From Phoronis ovalis (taxonomy: Eukaryota; Phoronida; Phoronidae), in the NCBI GenBank assembly GCA_028565635.1, contig JAOXYB010059490.1:1-10829 (forward strand): a DNA stretch of 10,829 bases, read 5' to 3'. The notes under the pieces are model-generated. The model worked only from the letters and a program-made list of their open reading frames with translations, was not told where the DNA came from and searched no databases. Below, in pieces: positions 7,117 to 10,829 of the stretch; positions within the stretch are counted from its first letter, which is position 1, and each line of letters starts with the position of its first letter. The position numbers and the translations under genes are program-made.

Positions 7117-7538
7117 CAGGATGACACGAAATAAACAGACTATCTTTGGAGTTATGTAACTTGAGTAAAATAAAGCAATTTTTGGTCCAAAATTTTCCTT
7201 AGAAATTAAAACAGAGCTTGTTTGGTGTTCAAATAAAACCTAATGAATAGTTTGCTTTAAAATGTAAAAAAGTTGTGTTGTGATGATAGGTGAATGTGCT
7301 AATAATATCCCAAAAATATTTGTTTTCAGTTTGAGTTTTGCTGGACAATTTTTAATAGATTTTGAGGAACACTTAGTAAAACTGAGTAAGCATTTGGTAT
7401 GTATTTGCAAACCGGCATTTTAGCTAGAGTAAGAAATAAGGAATTGAAAATATTAAAATAAATTTTTTTTATCTTACAACAAAAGTCAAAATTTCATAAA
7501 AAGTGTATGGGATGTTCTGTTTATTTCGTGCCACCCTG
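7117..7538. mobile_element. 422-bp MITE-like element with 23-bp inverted ends, in the intron
   Basis: The left end 7117-7139 begins CAGGATGACACGAAAT and the right end 7516-7538, read on the opposite strand, begins CAGGGTGGCACGAAAT. They match at 21 of 23 positions and both continue TAAACAGA. The interior is AT-rich and non-coding, so the element needs a transposase in trans. Ends beginning CAGGGTG resemble those of several DNA transposon families, including Tc1/mariner-type, but no clean TA duplication is visible, so the family is open. It sits within the intron of the cysteine-rich peptide gene, downstream of exon 1 and upstream of exon 2. Confidence 0.75.
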
Positions 7539-7574
7539 TGTATGTCTACAACGCACGCGAATGTTCAATGAAAC

Positions 7575-7586
7575 GGGGGGGGGGGG
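7575..7586. repeat. G12 homopolymer
   Basis: Twelve consecutive G residues, followed at once by the palindrome ACATGCATGT (7587-7596). Unusual in such AT-rich DNA; probably variable in length between individuals. Confidence 0.9.
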
Positions 7587-7928
7587 ACATGCATGTCATG
7601 CTAGTTAAGTGTGATTCTACTATTTCATTTACTGAAATATCTTTTATTGATTGCTTGACAATATCTATAATAAAGAAATAGTTGTGCAAACATTTGTTGT
7701 GGAATATTTACACCGTTTATCGCTTACGGTATCCACCAACAAGAATGATACAGCACTTAGATTACGTCATAATCATGAACAGTGAAGTTGCTATACTGAA
7801 TCCCAAACTAAAAATCGATCTGTTGCAGAAAAATGTGTAACTTTTTTTAATTTATTCAAACGAGAAATACATTCACCCTTTTGTGTATCTGTATTGTTAA
7901 CTTGATAGGCGGCAAATTTACAGTGAAA

Positions 7929-7940
7929 TAACACGTGTTA
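7929..7940. promoter_or_regulatory. 12-bp palindrome with CACGTG core (intronic)
   Basis: TAACACGTGTTA is a perfect 12-bp palindrome with an E-box core inside the intron. It may be an intronic bHLH-factor site or chance; it shares the CACGTG core with the promoter-proximal site at 5698-5705. Confidence 0.25.
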
Positions 7941-8782
7941 ATATATTTATATAGAAAGGGGCGTACAAAGAAAAAGGGATTATAGAAGAAATTGTTCACT
8001 ACTGAATTGCATGTTTCGATGCATTGTATAGCACATATATTTCATTATGTACAAACAGTGTCTTGCGCCCAATCAGCATACAAGGCAATAAAACAAGGTG
8101 TTTTCCCATGAGTAACGTCACTGATAGAATACCGTTACATAGCGCGTGATCCATAAATGTATGGAAGCGACAAAAACGGAACTTATTTATAGGTTCCTTT
8201 GACTTTCGAACTTTAAAATAGTTTTTTTTCTAAAGGGTAAAATATAATAGTCATGATATAGTATATACTTTTAATATATTTGATTGCTGTTATGATATCC
8301 TATTTCGTGCATGCAGCTAATTTTCCGATAGAAAATGATGAATATGGGAAAAACGTTACACACAATACTGAATGATTCAAACTATTAGACGGATGAACTG
8401 GGTTTTTAATGTCTGACAGATAAACATATTATTTACTTCGAAATGTGAAACCTTCAACATTAATAATGAAATCCTTTTTGTAAATTAATTGATATCAATG
8501 TTGATGAATTTGTGTTGTTCGCTGTTATTTAATGGTAATTAGTAACGTACTTACTAGAAAAGCATTGTATTATTTACGGCAAAAAGAACACATTACAATA
8601 ACAAAACAATATAAACAATTCGGAAGGAGCAAGTCTAGTGCGTTACTATTTGAGTAGACAAGCCATTATATTTCTTAACACAAATTCTTTATGAGGGGCT
8701 TTTATTCGCAGAGGCTTAACTTGAATACACAAGCTGATTGTTTATGACAATTTAGTAAAATTTACTTCTATTTATTTTGCAG

Positions 8783-8920
8783 TGTGTAACACAATCACAG
8801 AAATGTTCGCCATATTCTGATGTCTGTTGCGGCCAGATGGAATGTCTTAATATATTACAAGGCTACTGTTCCTATCTAGAAGAAGAGTGCTACTGCCTGA
8901 GGCGGAGCTATATCAAATGA
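8783..8920 (+). CDS. Secreted cysteine-rich (ICK-like) peptide precursor, exon 2: mature eight-cysteine module
   Basis: This exon follows a strong acceptor (ATTTTGCAG) in phase 0 and encodes residues 46-90, ending in TGA at 8918-8920. Eight cysteines fall at precursor positions 46, 53, 60, 61, 66, 74, 81 and 83. Spacing is C-x6-C-x6-CC-x4-C-x7-C-x6-C-x-C. The first six follow the inhibitor cystine knot pattern C-C-CC-C-C, and the C-x-C end adds a fourth probable disulfide. The same eight-cysteine order is known from framework XV cone-snail peptides, related patterns occur in spider peptides, and ICK-like peptide families have been described in bivalves. The fold, not the activity, is what the pattern supports: it could be a defence, signalling, protease-inhibiting or toxin-like peptide. 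The tail has two adjacent arginines (85-86) that could be trimmed. The first cysteine is encoded by the first codon of the exon, so the mature N-terminus must lie in residues from exon 1 or at that cysteine. Confidence 0.75.
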   Translation, partial: CVTQSQKCSPYSDVCCGQMECLNILQGYCSYLEEECYCLRRSYIK

Positions 8921-9017
8921 GATGCTCTACGACACTCTGTCAAACAAAAATGCTCTTACAGCTAAAGTCAAAGAGAAAACCCCAGTTCTACTTGATCAAA
9001 CTTGTTATTCTTATAAA

Positions 9018-9023
9018 ATTAAA
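9018..9023 (+). terminator. Candidate polyadenylation signal (ATTAAA)
   Basis: ATTAAA lies about 100 nt after the stop codon of the cysteine-rich peptide gene and is the commonest variant of the animal poly(A) signal. Canonical AATAAA hexamers occur further on at 9527-9532 and 9699-9704 and could give longer 3' UTRs. The sequence cannot say which is used. Confidence 0.4.
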
Positions 9024-9198
9024 CATAAATGGTCCCTTCTGTACCATGATCTACCATTTTTAACATTCGTCACGAAATTACGTGGAAATCCTTAATTTGT
9101 CTTGTTATTACGTAAATTGTTGTTAGCTTCACCAAACTTGTCGTGAAAAAAGCTTACATTTCTATACAGATATATTTTTATCGAATTTAATTTTTAAA

Positions 9199-9513
9199 AT
9201 GTTTATTATGATCACAAACATACGAAATTTTTGTTGTGTTTTCTTACAAACTATAAGAACAGATAATATTTTGCTGTATTTATTAATAACGGAAATCTTT
9301 ATAACGAGCTCTGAGCAGCAGCGAAGTTACCGCTCACAAAGCGACACAACACCTACTGAAGCGCGTAACAGTGTCCCATATAACATACCTTTGAAGCGAG
9401 TAACGGTGTTTGGATCGGGTGCCAATACATATAATACCCTACATTTATTTAGCAATTATTTTTGCCAGAAATCGTCACGTTGTGCAGTGGCTACACCTAA
9501 GATACTCTCTTAA
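9199..9513 (+). other. 104-codon ORF of doubtful coding status
   Basis: An ATG-started frame of 104 codons ends at TAA 9511-9513. It is the longest open frame here but has no recognised domain. The first 30 or so residues are hydrophobic and AT-coded. The middle (about 9305-9425) is GC-richer and codes for polar residues, and that richness comes partly from an imperfect internal repeat. It begins 278 bp beyond the stop codon of the cysteine-rich peptide gene and may be part of that gene's long 3' UTR, a repeat remnant or a separate small gene. Confidence 0.2.
9358..9411. repeat. Imperfect 19-bp direct repeat
   Basis: GAAGCGCGTAACAGTGTCC at 9358-9376 and GAAGCGAGTAACGGTGTTT at 9393-9411 match at 15 of 19 positions, with a period of 35 bp. 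A weaker relative (GCGAAGTTACCGCTC) starts near 9321. This may be part of a repeat family rather than coding sequence. Confidence 0.5.
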
Positions 9514-9627
9514 TACCTTACTCCGTAATAAAATGATAACAGCATGCACCTAATGTCTACATAAATACTGAGAAATTAAAAGTACTTGCAAATTAAAAGT
9601 GACTGAAATATCTACGGTTTTTGCAAT

Positions 9628-9643
9628 AGTGGCCCCTAGTGGC
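9628..9643 (-). promoter_or_regulatory. CTCF-like motif
   Basis: AGTGGCCCCTAGTGGC agrees at about 13 of 16 positions with the reverse-oriented animal CTCF core (AGCGCCCCCTGGTGGC). CTCF and its motif are conserved across bilaterians. It lies at the border between the gene and a repeat-rich flank. It may equally be part of a dispersed repeat. Confidence 0.25.
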
Positions 9644-9752
9644 AAAATGTACTCATGGTGACCATCTCGTTAACACTCATCACCTAGTTGCTATTTTGAA
9701 TAAAGCATTGAAACATTGATTCAAAGGCATTGAATTAAATTGCAAAATCACA

Positions 9753-10280
9753 TTTTCAGATCGACATATGACCAGTTTAAAAGGTCATTTCGAAATGCTA
9801 TACCCATTCACCTAGTATGGTATTCGTGTAGCCACCTTCAACATTGATCTCTGTTTTGGGTATTAATTTGCTTTCTAATTTAAACTATCTTTATACGTAT
9901 AAAAGTTTTCAGGATATGAGCAAAAACAGCTAAGCAGCTGCAAAAAACATTGAAGTTTCGGATGTACGTATTGTGACCCCTTTTCAAGGTCATTCTAAAA
10001 TGCTATCAGCCTATAACACCCACTCACTTACGGCCTTCTTAAAACCACTTTTGAAACGTCCAGCTAGGTAACGATTCGTCTTTGCCGCTATGAATCCATC
10101 GTTCAGTAAATGCTTTGTCCTTCAGTCTATACTTTGTGCCCTCTGGGGAAAAATCATGGCCGTTAGTCAACCATACTGGAATTACTCCGGATCAAAATTA
10201 AACCCGATTTGTACTTTGACCTGCATTCACTACTAAAACTAAAGCTTTATTAGCCATTTTGAAAGTGACCCAAGTCAAAA
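9753..10280. repeat. Old diverged repeat copies with GGTCA cores
   Basis: The segment 9753-9813 (TTTTCAGAT, ATGACC, AAGGTCATTTCGAAATGCTAT, ACCCATTCACCT) aligns with 9955-10029 (GTTTCGGAT, GTGACC, AAGGTCATTCTAAAATGCTAT, ACCCACTCACTT). A probable inverted fragment lies at about 10254-10280 (CATTTTGAAAGTGACC). The second copy contains TCAAGGTCA (9984-9992), a match to the monomeric nuclear-receptor half-site of the FTZ-F1/ERR type. This is probably a decayed dispersed repeat. Confidence 0.45.
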
Positions 10281-10829
10281 TTATATCTAACATGTACTTA
10301 ATTATACCCAACCTGGCACTTTTCCGGAAAATTATTACGGTGTTTAATTTGCTAAACAAAATCGTTGCTAAAAAACGATATATTTAAAAAAGGTTAGCCT
10401 CGTTAGCGGCCCGCTAGTTGTCACTAGCACTTGCAACACATGTTCTAACTTTACAGTATGAGGAAGAAAAAGAAACCTTTAATCATCATCATCATCATCA
10501 TCATCATGGTCTTAATCGTTATCTGGTATTTTTATATATAATTTTTTCGAACCCTGTAGTCATAGTGGCCGGAGACTTGCACAAACTGTGTATCAGTCTA
10601 TACTTTAAAGATACAAACTAAATAATGAAGGGTCACAACGGATATAAACTGTTTTTTGGCTTCTAAAACCATTTTTCAAATTTTTTGGTGAAAAAGAAAT
10701 CAAGAAAGTCAAAACGGAACATTGAGGAATACGTATTTGCAGATGTGCATACTTGAATTCTTTTATATATATAGCAATTTTGAATAAAAAAACGTTTTTC
10801 GACTTGGGCCTGATATTTACGTGTTAAAG
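10281..10829. other. Intergenic right edge, no gene recognised
   Basis: Apart from the ATC microsatellite and a small CTAGT/ACTAG inverted repeat at about 10413-10426, nothing is recognised. A + strand open frame at 10418-10621 exists because of the microsatellite, which would encode a run of histidines, and it does not begin with ATG, so it is not called a gene. Confidence 0.5.
10482..10507. repeat. (ATC)n microsatellite
   Basis: Eight perfect ATC units plus two bases. Ordinary trinucleotide repeat, likely polymorphic. Confidence 0.95.

Larger units (their letters stand above)
6044..8782 (+). other. Intron of the cysteine-rich peptide gene
   Basis: A 2739-bp phase-0 intron begins GTAAGT (6044-6049) and ends in a pyrimidine-rich tract TTTACTTCTATTTATTTTGCAG (8761-8782). 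It holds diverged tandem copies at 6159-6640, a MITE-like element at 7117-7538, a G12 run at 7575-7586 and a 12-bp E-box palindrome at 7929-7940. No additional cysteine-bearing exon was seen, though a short extra exon cannot be excluded. Confidence 0.7.

Noticed and set aside
10418-10621. Open frame with a histidine run
   Set aside because: The histidines come from the ATC microsatellite in one frame, the frame lacks an ATG start, and no domain is present.
1-10829. CRISPR array, tRNA or rRNA genes, bacterial operons
   Set aside because: No regularly spaced repeats with unique spacers, no cloverleaf with A and B boxes, no ribosomal RNA core sequence and no closely packed ORFs were found on either strand by eye.

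Overview
The window looks like AT-rich nuclear DNA from a multicellular animal. Evidence for a eukaryote is long gene-poor stretches, no bacterial-style packed ORFs, an intron with consensus GT-AG ends, a TATA box with the right spacing, microsatellites, homopolymer runs and several short non-autonomous transposon-like elements. The AT bias, the MITE-like debris and a small secreted cysteine-knot-type gene would fit a mollusc such as a bivalve. That placement is inference; nothing here fixes the taxon.

Only one gene is well supported. It is on the + strand: TATA box at 5726-5734, coding exon 1 at 5909-6043 (signal peptide plus acidic pro-region), a 2739-bp phase-0 intron at 6044-8782, and coding exon 2 at 8783-8920 (the whole cysteine-rich module, ending in TGA). 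The predicted precursor is 90 residues with eight cysteines arranged C-C-CC-C-C-C-C, the signature of inhibitor-cystine-knot (ICK)-like secreted peptides. An E-box (TCACGTGA) lies 20 bp upstream of the TATA box. Polyadenylation signals follow at 9018 and further on. Function (defence, signalling or toxin-like) cannot be decided from sequence.

The left half (1-5700) contains no convincing gene. It holds a 51-bp-period direct repeat at the left edge, two copies of a tiny palindromic element (920-948 and 2785-2823), a 307-bp fold-back element (2553-2859) into which the second palindrome has inserted, a 249-bp element with terminal inverted repeats (3576-3824), a GATTC-rich degenerate repeat block (4404-4648) and a cluster of AATGCTCGC and TCGCGGCAAG repeats (4756-4956).

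The intron carries diverged tandem copies just downstream of exon 1 (6159-6640) and a 422-bp MITE-like element (7117-7538). The right flank (9200-10829) holds a 104-codon ORF of doubtful reality, old diverged repeats with GGTCA cores, a CTCF-like motif and an ATC microsatellite. The most unusual observation is the nested palindrome: the fold-back's own left arm serves as an internal empty-site control, showing that a roughly 39-bp perfect palindrome inserted and duplicated about 6-7 bp of target, and the other copy in the window has matching 7-bp flanking repeats.
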